This document shows, piece after piece, positions 25,022-36,397 of a DNA stretch of 60,000 nt. Position 1 is the stretch's first letter. The number at the start of each line of letters is the position of its first letter. Source of the DNA: Polytrichum commune (taxonomy: Eukaryota; Streptophyta; Polytrichopsida; Polytrichales; Polytrichaceae); the NCBI GenBank assembly GCA_950295325.1, contig OX485805.1, forward strand, positions 8,496,501 through 8,556,500. Reading direction: 5' to 3'. The position numbers and the translations under genes were made by a program. The notes beneath the pieces are model-generated. The model was not told the origin of the DNA and made no database searches. It saw nothing but the letters and a program-made list of their open reading frames with translations.

Positions 25022-26340
25022 TGGTGGTAAAGAAAGATGTCCCCTTCCCCCGTGACACTATTTGGCTTGTACAATGATGAACTTCAAACATATTTGGACG
25101 AGATTGATGGGGATTCTCCTTGTTTATTTAACACATTGGTTGCCATTCTTCTTTATGTAGATGTTGTTGTTCAACTCTCTAAATTAGGAGCAGGCCAACA
25201 AAGAATTTTGAACAAGCTATATGAATTTTACACTTCTTCTAGCTTTGAAGTCAATTTATCTCAACCTAAAAACCATGATATTTGGCCCCACCAAAAGGAA
25301 ATTAAACCAAGAGGCATTTTACCTAGACAAAGATCCAATTGAGATGTCCCATAAATACAAATACCTTGGGATTGATTTTTGAGCCATCTAGTAGAAGGCA
25401 TAGAGTCACAGGTTTGAAAGCCTTGATGGGCACTTAAAAAAGAAGAAGCAATAGTCAGAGTCACATATTTGGAACTCAAATCAAATCTATTCAGGGGTTT
25501 GATGCATCCAACTTTCACATATGGCTCTGAATTTTGGGAAGGCGATTTGAAAGACTCTCATTGGAAGATTTTCGAGAAGGGCATGAACATGCATATGATG
25601 TCCCATGTTAGAGTGCGTTCTTTGACCACCTATCATATTTCGTTGGCCGAATTTGGAGAACTTCATGTAGAATGATATGTTATCAAGCTCACTATGGGCT
25701 TTCAACAATGGCTTGCCCACCTATCCCCCTCTTAAGTAGTGAATAAAGCAGCCTCACTTTCCCAACACTTGGCCGAATAAGGATCAAACACTTGGCACAA
25801 ATTGACAACCATGTGGAAGACATCATGGGGTCCATCTCACTAGGAAACCCATGACAACCCAACCACATAAAAAATAGCATATGATGATATCAAGAAGGTT
25901 TTTCTTGCCAACTTCGAGGGAAGAAACTAGATTACCTCCACCTTGAGGATTTTCTCAAATACGAATGTGAGTTATACTTGAAGCAACCATCGACACCGCC
26001 ACAATGCAAGATCATTGTTGCCTACCGCACCTCAAACCATAGACTTGCCATTGAAACTTGACGATGGTCGACTATCCCTATCTCTAGAGATACTGGACTA
26101 CGCCACTTTAGCTCCTATATCGCAGTTGAAAGTGAGGCACACTTTGTGTTGGTATGTCACCCCATTGGAGACAAGTTCCTGTCACAATGTGAGAATGTAG
26201 TTCTAGTAAGCCTCAAGCCTTCTTTCATTTGGACCATCAAGTTACTATCAGCCTCTGTCTCACAGAGGCTGCCGCACTCCAGCATTCCAAAGAATCAACC
26301 AGTGTGAAACCATCCTGATGTAGTTTCAGTCCCTATTAGA
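25022..26340 (+). pseudogene. 5'-truncated LINE: reverse transcriptase and C-terminal region, decayed
   Basis: The frame from 25037 reads TLFGLYNDELQTYLDEIDGD, then AILLYVDVVVQLSKLGAG at the place of the reverse-transcriptase catalytic box, where (Y/F)xDD is replaced by YVDV. A frameshift near 25270 is followed by KKR/KLNQEAFYLDKDPIEMS and KYKYLGIDF. The C-terminal part (25469-25675) reads LMHPTFTYGSEFW...SHWKIFEKG, typical of LINE reverse transcriptases of the plant L1/RTE-like type. From 25980 a terminal domain reads ...CKIIVAYRTSNHRLAIET and ISRDT. Stops and frameshifts are many. No endonuclease part is present, so the copy is 5'-truncated at about 25022. This locus is the left root of the tandem array. 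Confidence 0.85.
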
Positions 26341-26671
26341 GCTTTCATTACAATGGCTTTCATGTAAATATACACCAAGTTAATGGCGGGTAGGTGAGGG
26401 GACAAATACGGTCACGTTATGCCAGTGGGTGGTCGGTGGCAGTGGATAAGTGACGGGTGGGGATCCTCGTAACCTCCGGTGTGGAGTCTCCTTCGACCTC
26501 GAGTTCTGCACATGGTTTCTATTGTCATGAGCCTTAAGCAACAAACAATTGACTCATGGTCATCTCTAGGACGTGCTCGGCCTTGAATATAAAGTCCTTA
26601 AGGCTAGACCTTCATACACTCACCAATGGGAGAAACACAAAATTATCCTAAACAAACATTTTCCCAACATG

Positions 26672-26689
26672 TGGTGCAGTGTCTGGGGA
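26672..26689 (+). repeat. Primer-binding-like motif next to an LTR-like end
   Basis: The motif TGGTGCAGTGTCTGGGGA follows 'cccaacatg', as a retrotransposon primer-binding site follows an LTR ending in CA. In units 2 and 3 it reads TGGTGCCGTGTCTGGGGA (32346-32363, 37403-37420); units 4 and 5 have it at 42231-42248 and 47851-47868. It agrees at most positions with the tRNA-Asp-type site used by Athila-like plant Ty3 elements. A TATA-like 'gaatataaa' lies about 90 bp upstream. No retroviral-type coding sequence remains, so each unit may hold an old LTR fragment. Confidence 0.45.
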
Positions 26690-27540
26690 GATTTTTGGGC
26701 ATAAGTTATCAAAATCGTAGTGTTTAACTTCCCAAGTCCAACTGGTTACATGTTGTGGTCTTGTGGTGTTTCTTTACGGATTGGAGGTGTATATCCATAG
26801 GTTCCTCTAGAGTGACCGGTAGTTTTCCTAAGGTTTTGAACTTCAACCGCTTATTTCTCAAACTCGACCTGTTCATCAAAAACTAGCCATCCGTTCTCCC
26901 CGATCAATAATGTGGTGGATCAATTACCCTAAGTTGCTACCACACTCCTTATACTAAATGTCATAGCATAAAGGGTTAGTCGGTTTTGAGATATATTTAT
27001 GTTGATGAATAATGGCATGCTGAGATTTTGATAAATATATCATCTATAAGATTATAGACATTAATTTGATAAAAATCGTTTGTAAATAATGTACATGACA
27101 CTAAACACTATAAACAATGTAGTTCTATACACATGTGTACTATCCAAGTAACTAGGTAGTCATCTTACCAATTTCAAGGTTTTGGTGCTTGGGGAAGTCA
27201 TATGAGCATGCTTGTCAACTCCACATCCTGTATCATCAAAGAAATTGTAGTTGAGTTTTAACTACTTACTTATAAGATACCATGGTACACTAAATATTCC
27301 TATCAATACATGTAAAAATATATAAACACAAATATATAAAACATAAATTCCAAACTTGATGAAGCCCGTATAAATTGTATATGGTCATACATTGAGACCC
27401 AACGTCCTCTAAAGGTTAAAGGGTTCCAAGGTTGGGCTGCGGATTCAGTCCTTGTATGAAGGCTAAGGCTGGACGGTTTGGGTACATTGTCGGTTTTATT
27501 CTCACCCATTTGCAACATTAATATTCTCTGAGGTAAAGTA

Positions 27541-28043
27541 AGGGCCACTTCACACACGAGACTGAGAGCCTGCAGTGACCATTTCACTTCAAGCACTCTC
27601 ATCATGGAAAAGGTGGAGCCGGTCAAATTCGCTTCACACTACGCTTTAGGGACCAAACATAGTATGTGCATATAAGATGGATGTAAAGTCTACGTGGATT
27701 CCTACGTCGCATCGAATGGATCATGTTTCATGGTCACTTGCACTATTGTCAAAAACCACCTCTTGGAGGTAGACCTAACACAAAATCGGGAGACCATGGC
27801 ATTCCGAATGCTCACAACCGATGATTTATTCTATTTTATCATGCGTGAGGACCTGCATGAATAGAAATTCATTGAAATAGCATTTAGTTGAGGGACATGT
27901 CACATATAACTTCACACTGCATTTGAGATTCCATGACCACACTACATGAATATAGAGGTGTGTTGGGATGGCCTTTGGACACTCTCTTTTGGGCTCTCAC
28001 AATTTCATGGTGACGACTCTTGGCTTGGGTGTGAAGTGGCCCT
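27541..28043. repeat. Foldback segment of about 500 bp in each array unit
   Basis: Ends are inverted repeats of AGGGCCACTTCACACACGAG. Copies: 27541-28043, 33217-33721 (perfect 20-bp ends), 38844-39344, 43102-43607 and 48723-49222. Inner sequence near the ends also pairs partly (gagcc...gtgaccat). It resembles an old MITE that was part of the unit before amplification, since all five units carry it at the same place. No target duplication is clear. Confidence 0.65.
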
Positions 28044-28218
28044 AAAGTGCAACACATGCTCAACAATATTATGTTGGCATACATCCATGATACTATTAAT
28101 ATAAATTATACATATCGTGCAATGGGGTCTCACCTTGGGAGCCCCGCATCGGTGCCATTGGTGTGGATTGTTTGCCCTCGTCAGCACAATCCAACTTCGA
28201 AATGCATGACAATATTAT

Positions 28219-28251
28219 CAACAGCAACAACAACAACAACAACAACAAAAA
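28219..28251 (+). repeat. AAC microsatellite, variable length between units
   Basis: Tracts of (AAC)n follow 'gcatgacaatattatca' in every unit: 28219-28251 (interrupted), 33899-33918, 39532-39566, 43783-43800 and about 49399-49444. Length varies from about six to about fifteen triplets, shorter in units 2 and 4. In one frame it reads as poly-Asn and in the opposite strand as poly-Leu, which produces spurious open frames. Confidence 0.9.
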
Positions 28252-30265
28252 CGGTGGCCAACTCAACACACTTCTCCTTCGAATGTCCATGGTCAGGATG
28301 GATGGTGTTTCTCTCCACTTAGATCGTGTAAGATTTGGACAGTTTGAGAGATTGTAAGTTTGATTGCCATGATTCCATTCCCAAGGTCAAGCTAGCAATA
28401 TGGTCCCCTGGTCGTATCTTGCATATAATTTAGCATTGTTAAAACATTGGTCTCGTTTGTATATAGGAGAATGCATGGTATCTATAATCTACATCAATAA
28501 CTTTTATCAGAGAACCTATCCGTGGGTAGCAAATTTTCAATATCAATAAGATATTGTTATTTGGTGAGTATGACAAGCTAAGGGAATCTTTTAACCTAAG
28601 TTATAAATCACTTCTAGGTTGATACTATTTTGAGTCATATGGATACCAAAGCGGTTTGGGTCTAGGTATAAAGGCTCTTGTAGGGTATGTAGACCCGAAT
28701 GGTATCGAAAGAAGAAAAACATCAAATATCCGTACGTAACCTTCATTTTAGATACCCAAACGGTATTGAAAATAGATGATACTGGACCAACACTTGTTAA
28801 GACCCTCATATATGCTAATCCTTGTGCCTAATTAGACAATGTGCGCAAGCTAGCACATTTTAAGGAAGCAAATACTTGGGTGAGCTAGATTCCACCTTAC
28901 AAATGTGCATGTTGGACTCCAACCCATTGTTAGTGTTCCAATTACCTTTTGACACCTTGAGTTCTCAAGGTGGTCTCACAAAGAGCTTAGCAGTGTTATG
29001 TGGGCACTGCCCAATTTCCCAAACAATTTTGACCATTGCATCAGATCGAATCAACAATTGCCTTATCATGTCAAGAATTGTGATTCATGACGGTTGTCAC
29101 GAATTCAAGGTTCAAAACATACATTGAGATGCAAAAGTTATAAGTTATGTTCAAAATGAAGATTTTCTTCTTCATTAATTTTGAGCACACATACCTAGTC
29201 CAATCACATCATAACACGGATCTTTTTGGTGCTTGTTCTCCGCTACAAGCATGAAAAAAATCCATGTTATGATCTTTTTGGTGCTTGTTACCACTCAGAT
29301 ATTGGGTGTTCAATTGAGAAGATTGTCCATATAGGGCCCATGTACCATACAAGTTAAAGAATATGCACATTCACAAAATAAACTAATAAACAAAAAAAAA
29401 GAAAACGGAAGCTACAAACTTACAAAATCGAAACACCTGAGTACAAACAACAATGACTCACAAATAGTTGACGTCATCTCATGATAACTTCAGTTCAAGG
29501 AAATTCGACTCCAGAGACAATTCTTCAGAAGTGAAAGCATTTGATTAATTCACAACACCAACAACCTATAAAACTTGGGCAACACGCCATGTTCTTGGCA
29601 TGTGTCCAAGGAACAAATCTTAAATCTACCATTGCGATAAGTTTCAGTGACCCATGACAACATGACGTGTTGTCAAAGCACTGCAAGCATACGAGTTCTA
29701 GGTCACTCTTCTCAAGACATTGAAAATTATCACGAAACCCTCGAGATTCCAAGAAATCGACCAATCAAACAGATTTCTTAGATCTCATATGTTGGTAGTG
29801 AGATTATGACACAAATGCTGCATGACAACGTTGCACTCCCATTCGATGCAATTTATGTGCTAGTGATCAAGATACTATTCTGTGCACTATATACATATAC
29901 AGGATATTGAGATTGTGCTACTGTGCTATCGTAGAAGTAAGTTAGCTGCAGTACCTCCAGTATTGCCCTGTATAAGAGTGTTGAAGGTATGTATGCATGT
30001 AAGATTGTTTCACTTACTTATACATGTACGTAAGGCTACCCTGTCGGTTTACCGCAAGACAAAAGTGCTCAAAGACGTTGAAGACTGTCTCATGACCGGT
30101 CGGCATCCGTCAATTGCAGTGTCCTGGGAGAGTTTTCGGGCACAATCCGTCAAGATCATAGAGTTTTGTGCAAGTCCAACTGGTTTACATGTTGACATTG
30201 TTCGGTGTTTCTAGATTAATTGAAGGTATTTTCCATAGATTCATGTAAAGTGGTCAGCACTTTTC

Positions 30266-30865
30266 CCCGGGTACGCAACTCCCGTATTATATGGTCCTGA
30301 TTATAATCACTTATAATGCGTTTTAGTCCAATATTGAGTGATACAATTTTTTTTAATGTAGGAAAGCCTTGTAGCTCTTCTAACAAGGAATCCAAAAATG
30401 TAATTATATATAGGAAATGAATATATTCTGAAGCATATAATTGCATTAAAAACCTCATTATATGATTTTTTTAAATACATGTACCATAGGTCAAACTACC
30501 CAATTTCTTGGACTTTTTAATAAAAATTTAACATTGTGAATGAATTATAATTTTAATGGGAGGCAACTATTTGTTGGTTATAGTTTTAATGAGAGGCTTA
30601 ATAAATATGCAACCCAACTTTTTTTTCATCACATCTATTTAATTTGGTCTTCACCCAACTTTTTTTTCATCTCATTTTATTAAATTTGGTCTTTACCCAA
30701 CTTTTTTTTCATCTCATTTTATTTAATTTGGTCTTCACCCAACTTTTTGATCATTTTAATTTGATATAATTTGATATAATTTGATAATTTTTTTACAAAA
30801 GCCGTCCTCTAAGCGATTTTTAATACGATGCCCCCTGCGTATAATATGGGAGTTGCGTATCCGGG
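30266..30865 (+). mobile_element. hAT-type MITE, family 1, copy a (600 bp)
   Basis: Terminal inverted repeats start CCCGGGTACGCAACTCCC on the left, with one change on the right. The 8-bp target duplication cacttttc lies at 30258-30265 and 30866-30873. Units 2 and 4 show the empty site as a single 'cagcacttttcatgaag' (near 35917 and 45809). The interior is AT-rich with several tandem copies of a ~45-bp unit containing 'tttggtcttcacccaact'. No coding capacity. Confidence 0.93.
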
Positions 30866-31337
30866 CACTTTTCATGAAGTCTTGAAGCTCAACCGGTTAT
30901 TTCTCAATCTCAACTGGTTCATCTGTAACTAGTGGTCCGTTCGCGCTCTTCATTGGTCAAATGTAAGACTTGGAATTCCTCTAAAACTAAGACTTCCAAG
31001 AGGCTCATGAGTACTTATGCCCATTTAATGCTTTTTGGGGACCAACATGTTGCTTTTCTGCAATGGTACTATGCATTTGACCAACGAACATGCCGTGTTG
31101 GAGCGGCTTGGTGGCTTTGGTCTTGTTCGAGGGTTTGGAATTGGTGGCATGCTTGCAAGTTAACTCCTTAAGGCCAAAGAAAAACTCAGTCCACAATCGT
31201 TTAAAACTGTTAAGTCCAATACAAAAGCTCATAAAATAAAATCATCATTTTTAATGGTAAAATTGATTGTACACATGGATGATTTGTGAGGTTAAGGTTG
31301 TTTGTAAAACTTGTTAGCTATTCATGTGCCTAGAATG

Positions 31338-34300
31338 TGGAGAAGTTCCCGTAGAATTATATGTTATCAAGGTCAATATGGGCTTTCAACAATGACTTGC
31401 CCACCTATCCCCCTCTTGGTTAGTGAATAAAGCAACCTCACTTTCCCAATTCTTGGCCAAACAAGAATGTAACACTTGCTACAAATTAACAACCATATGG
31501 AAGACATCATGGGGTCCATCTCACTAGGAAACCCATGACAACCCAACCACATCAAAAAATAGCATATGATGATATCAAGGAGGTTTTTCTTGCCAACTTC
31601 GAGGGAAGAAACTAGATTACTACCACCTTGAAGATTTTCTCAAATACGAATGTGAGCTATACTTGAAGCAACCATCGACATAGTCACAATGCAAGATCAT
31701 TGTTGCCTACCGCACCTCAAACCACAGACTTGCCATTGTAACTTGACGATGGTCGACTATCCCTATCTCTAGAGATACTAGACTACGCCACTTTACCTCC
31801 TATGTCGCAGTGGAAAGTGAGGCACACTTTGTCTTGGGATGTCACCCCATTGGAGACAAGTTCCCGTCCCTACTAGTAAGCCTCAAGCCTTCTTTCATTT
31901 GGACCATCAAGTTATCATCAACCTTTAACTCACGAAGGCTACCGCACTCCACCACTCTAAAAAATTAGTTGGTTTGAAACCATCCTGATGTAGTTTCAAT
32001 CTCCATTAGCGCTTTCCTTGCAATGGCTTTCATGTAAACATGCACCAAGTTAAAGGCGCGGAGGTGAGGAGACAATTAAGGATTCGTTATCGATTGTTGA
32101 TGCTGGGCGGTGGCGGTGGATAAGTGACGGGTGGGGATCCTCGTAACCTCCGGTGTGGAGTCTCCTTCGACCTCGAGTTCTGCACATGGTTCCAATTGTC
32201 ATGAGCCTTAAGCAACAAACAATTGACTCATGGTCATCTCTAGGACGTGCTCGGCCTTGAATATAAAGTCCTTAAGGCTAGACCTTCATACACTCACCAA
32301 TGGGAGAAACACAAAATTATCCTAAACAAAAAATTTCCCAACATGTGGTGCCGTGTCTGGGGAGATTTTTGGGCATAAGTTATCAAAATCGTAGTGTTTA
32401 ATTTCCCAAGTCCAACCGGTTACATGTTGTGGTCTTGCGGTTTTTCTTTACGGATTGGAGGTGTATATCCATAGGTTCCTCTAGAGTGACCGGTAGTTTT
32501 CCGAAGGTTTTGAACTTCAACTGGTTATTTCTCAAACTCGACCGGTTCATCAAAAACTAGCCATCGGTTGTTCCCATTCAATGATGTGGTGGATCAACTA
32601 CCCTAAGTTGCCACCACACTCCTTAAACTAAATGTCATAGTATAAAGGGTTAGTCGGTTTTGAGATATATGTATGTTGATGAAGAACGGCATGCTGAAAT
32701 TTTGATGAATATGTCATTTATAGGGTTATAGACATTAATTTGATAAGATGCTTTGCAAATAGTACACATGACACTAAACACCATAAACAACGTAGATCCA
32801 TACACATGTGTGCTATCCAAGTAACTAGGTAGTCATCTTACCAATTTCAAGGTTTTGGTGCTTGGGGAAGTCATATGAGCATGCTTGTCAACTCCCCATC
32901 ATGTATCATCAAAGTAAATTGCAGTTGAGTTTCAACTACTTACTTATAGGATATCATGGTACACTAAACAGCCCTATTAGTACAAGTGAAAATACATAAA
33001 CATAAATATTTAAAACATAAATTCTAAACTTGATGAAGGCCGTATAAATTGTGTATATGGTCGTACACTGAGACCCCACTTCCTCTAAAGGTTAAAGGGT
33101 TCCAAGGTTGGGCAGCGGATTTAGTCCTTGTATGAAGGCTATGGCTGGACGGTTTGGGTACATTGTCGGTTTTATTCTCACCCATTTGCAACATTAATAT
33201 TCTCTGAGGCAAGGTAAGGGCCACTTCACACACGAGACTGAGAGCCCGTGACCATTTCACTTCAAGCACTCTCATTGGTGGAAAAGGCGAAGCTGGTTCA
33301 AATTCACTTCCCACTACGCTTGAGGGACCAAACATAGTATGTGAATGCAAGATGGATGTAAAGTCTACATGGATTCCTACGTCGCATCGAATGGTACATT
33401 TTTCATATATGATCACTTGGACTATTTTCAAAAACCAGGTCTTGGAGGTAGGCCTAACACAAAACTAGGAGACCATGGCACTCTGAACACTCACAACCGT
33501 TGCTTCATTTTATTTTATCATGCGTGAGGACCTGCATGAATAGAAATTCATTGAAATAGCATTTGATTGAGGTCCGGTCACATATGACTTCACACTACAC
33601 TTGAAGTTCCGTGACCACACTAAATGAATATGGAGGTGTGTTGGGATGGCCTTTCGACACTTTCTTTTGGGCTCTCACAATTTCATGGTGACGGCTCTTG
33701 GCTCGTGTGTGAAGTGGCCCTAAAGTGCAACACATGCTTAACAATATCATGTTGTATTACAACCATGATACCGTTAATATAAATTGTACATATCGTGCAA
33801 TGGAGTCTCACCTTGGAAGCGCCGCATGGGTGCCATTGGTGTGGATTGTTTGCCCTCGTCAGCACAATCCAACTTTGGAATGCATGACAATATTATCAAA
33901 AACAACAACAACAACAACGGTGGCCAACACAACACCTTCCTCCTTTGAATGTCCATGGTCAGGATGGATGGTGTTCCTCTCCACTGAGCTCCTATGAGAT
34001 TGAAGAGTTTGAGATTGTAAGTTTGATTGCCATGCTTCCATTCCCAAGGTCAACCTAGGTATGTGGTCCCGAGGTCCTATCGTGCATATGAACATTGTTA
34101 AAACGTTGGTCTCATATGTATATAGGTGAATACATGGTATGAATAATCAACATCAATGATGTGTATAAAAGAGTTTATCCATGGGCAACAAATTGTCAAT
34201 ATCAATTAGATATTGCTATCTGCTGAGTATATCAAGCTAAGGGAATCTTTTAACCTAAGTTATCACTTCTAGGTCAATAACACTTGAGTCATATTGATGC

Positions 34301-36397
34301 AAAGGCAGTTTAGGCCTAGGTGTAAAGGTTCTTGCACGGTATATAGACCCGAATGGTATCGAAAGAAAAAATACCATACAATATCCATACATAACTCAAC
34401 TAGTTTCATTGTGGATACATGAATGGTATTAAAAATAGATGAACTGGACCAACACTTGTTAAGACTCACATATATGCTAATCCTTGTGCCTAATTAGACA
34501 CTGTAGGCAAGCTAGCATATTTTGAGGAAGCAAATACTTGGGTGAGCTAGTTTCTGCCTTACAAATGTGCATGTTGGACTCCAACCCATTGTTCTTGTTC
34601 CAATTACCTTTTGACACCTCTAGTTCTCAAGGTGGTCCTACAAAGAGCTTAGCAATGTTATGTGGGCACTGCCCAATTTCCCAAACAATTTTGACCATTG
34701 CAATAGATCGAATCAACAATTGCCTTATCATGTCAAGAATTGTGATTCATGACGGTTGTCACGAATTCAAGGATCAAAACATGCATTGAGATGCAAAAGT
34801 TATAAGTTATGGTCAAGATGAAGACTTTCTTCCTTTTTACGTGGACTCCCGAATGTGTTAATTATTGAACATATAGATCAACCGTGTCTAAATTTTGAGC
34901 ACATACCTAGTCCAATCACATCATAACATGGATCTCTTTGTGCTTGTTCTCTGCTACAAGCTTTGCCACACACACCTCAGATATTAGGTGTTGAATCAAG
35001 AAGACTGTCCACATAGGCCGCGTGTATCATACAAGTTAAAGAATATGCACATTCACATTGAAAAAAGAAGAAGCTACAAAGTTACAAAATCAAAACAAGT
35101 GAGTACAAACAACAATGACTCACAAATAGTTGACTTCATCTCATGATAACTTCACTTCAAGGAAATTCAACTCCAGAGACAATCCTTCAGAAGTGAAAGC
35201 ATTTGATTCACAACACCAACAACTTATAAAACTTGGGCAACACGTCATGTTCTTGGCATGTGTCAAGGAACAAATCTTAAATCTACCATTGCGATAAGTT
35301 TTCAGTGACCCATTACAACATGACGTGTTGTCAAAGCACTGCAAGCATACGAGTTCTAGGTAATTCTTCTCAAGTCAATGAAAATTATCACGAAACCCTC
35401 GAGATTCCAAGAAATCGACCAATCAAACAGATTTCTTAGATCTCATATGTTGGTAGTGAGATTATGACACAAATTATGCATGACAATGTTGCACTCCCAT
35501 TCGATGCAATTTATGTGCTAGTGATTAAGAAACTATTCTGTGCCCTACATACATATACAGGATCTTGAGATTGTGCTACTCCACTATTGTAGAAGTAAGT
35601 TAGTTGCAGTACCTCCAGTATTGCCCTGTATAAGAGTGTTGAAGGTATGTATGCATGTAAGGTTGTTTCACTTACTTATACATGTACGTAAGGCTACTCT
35701 GTCGGTTTACCGCAAGACAAAAGTGCTCAAAGAAGTTGGAGACCGTCTCATGACCGGCCGGCATCCGTCAATTGCAGTGTCCTAGGAGATTAATTTTCGG
35801 GCACAATCCGTCAAGATCATAGAGTTTTGTGCAAGTCCAACTGGTTTACATATTGACATTGTTCATTGTTTCTAGATTAATTTAAGGTATTTTCAATAGA
35901 TTCCTGTAAAGCGATCAGCACTTTTCATGAAGTCTTGAAGCTCAACCGGTTATTTCTCAATCTCAACTGGTTCATCTGTAACTAGTGGTCGGTTCGCGCT
36001 CTTCATTGGTCAAATGTAAGACTTGGAATTCATCTAAAACTAAAACTTCCAAGAGGCTCATGAGTACTTATGCCCATTTAATGCTTTTTGGGGACCAACA
36101 TGTTGCTTTTCTGCAATGGTACTATGCATTTGACCAACGAACATGCCGTGTTGGAGCGGCTTGGTGACATTGGTCTTGCTCGAGGGTTTGGAATTGGTGG
36201 CAAGCTTGCAAGTTAACTTCTAAGTAAGGCCAAAGCAAAACTCGCTCCACAATCGTTTGAAATGGTTAAAATAGTCCAATTCAAAAACTCATAAAATAAA
36301 ATCATTGTTTTTAATGGTAAAATTGACTGTACAGATGTATGATTTGTAGGGTTAAGATCATTTGTAAAATTTGTTAGCTATTCATGTGCCTAGAATG
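31338..36397 (+). repeat. Array unit 2 (uninterrupted, 5060 bp)
   Basis: A full unit with no late insertion. LINE tail to about 32040, with a small deletion after 31860 compared with unit 1. Primer-binding-like motif 32346-32363, foldback with perfect 20-bp ends 33217-33721, short AAC tract 33899-33918. At 33740-33780 it has the 'B' variant (tgtattacaaccatgatacc), shared with unit 4. Confidence 0.9.

Larger units (their letters stand above)
25654..31337 (+). repeat. Array unit 1 (with MITE insertion)
   Basis: Left end is continuous with the LINE reverse transcriptase, so this is the founder-side unit. Contents in order: LINE tail to about 26340, primer-binding-like motif 26672-26689, foldback segment 27541-28043, AAC tract 28219-28251, conserved block starting at about 28860, and a block about 29880-31200. 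A 600-bp MITE sits at 30266-30865. Without it and its duplication the unit is 5076 bp. Confidence 0.88.

Noticed and set aside
25692-25880. Minus-strand frame (MLFFMWLGCHGF...) conserved in several units near 31373, 36436 and 51771
   Set aside because: It is the antisense of the LINE C-terminal coding region on the plus strand, which explains its conservation.
27303-27626. Minus-strand open frame of about 105 codons repeated in several array units (also near 33024, 38603, 48530), with the string MGENKTDNVPKPSS
   Set aside because: It is kept only because the units are recent copies. The unit 4 copy has a stop just before MGEN, lengths vary, and no domain is recognisable. It overlaps the non-coding foldback border.
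28876-29127. 83-codon plus-strand frame starting MGELDSTLQMCMLDSN, present in four units
   Set aside because: The unit 3 copy is deleted and substitutions do not favour silent sites by eye. No known motif. Probably a chance frame in a repeated block.
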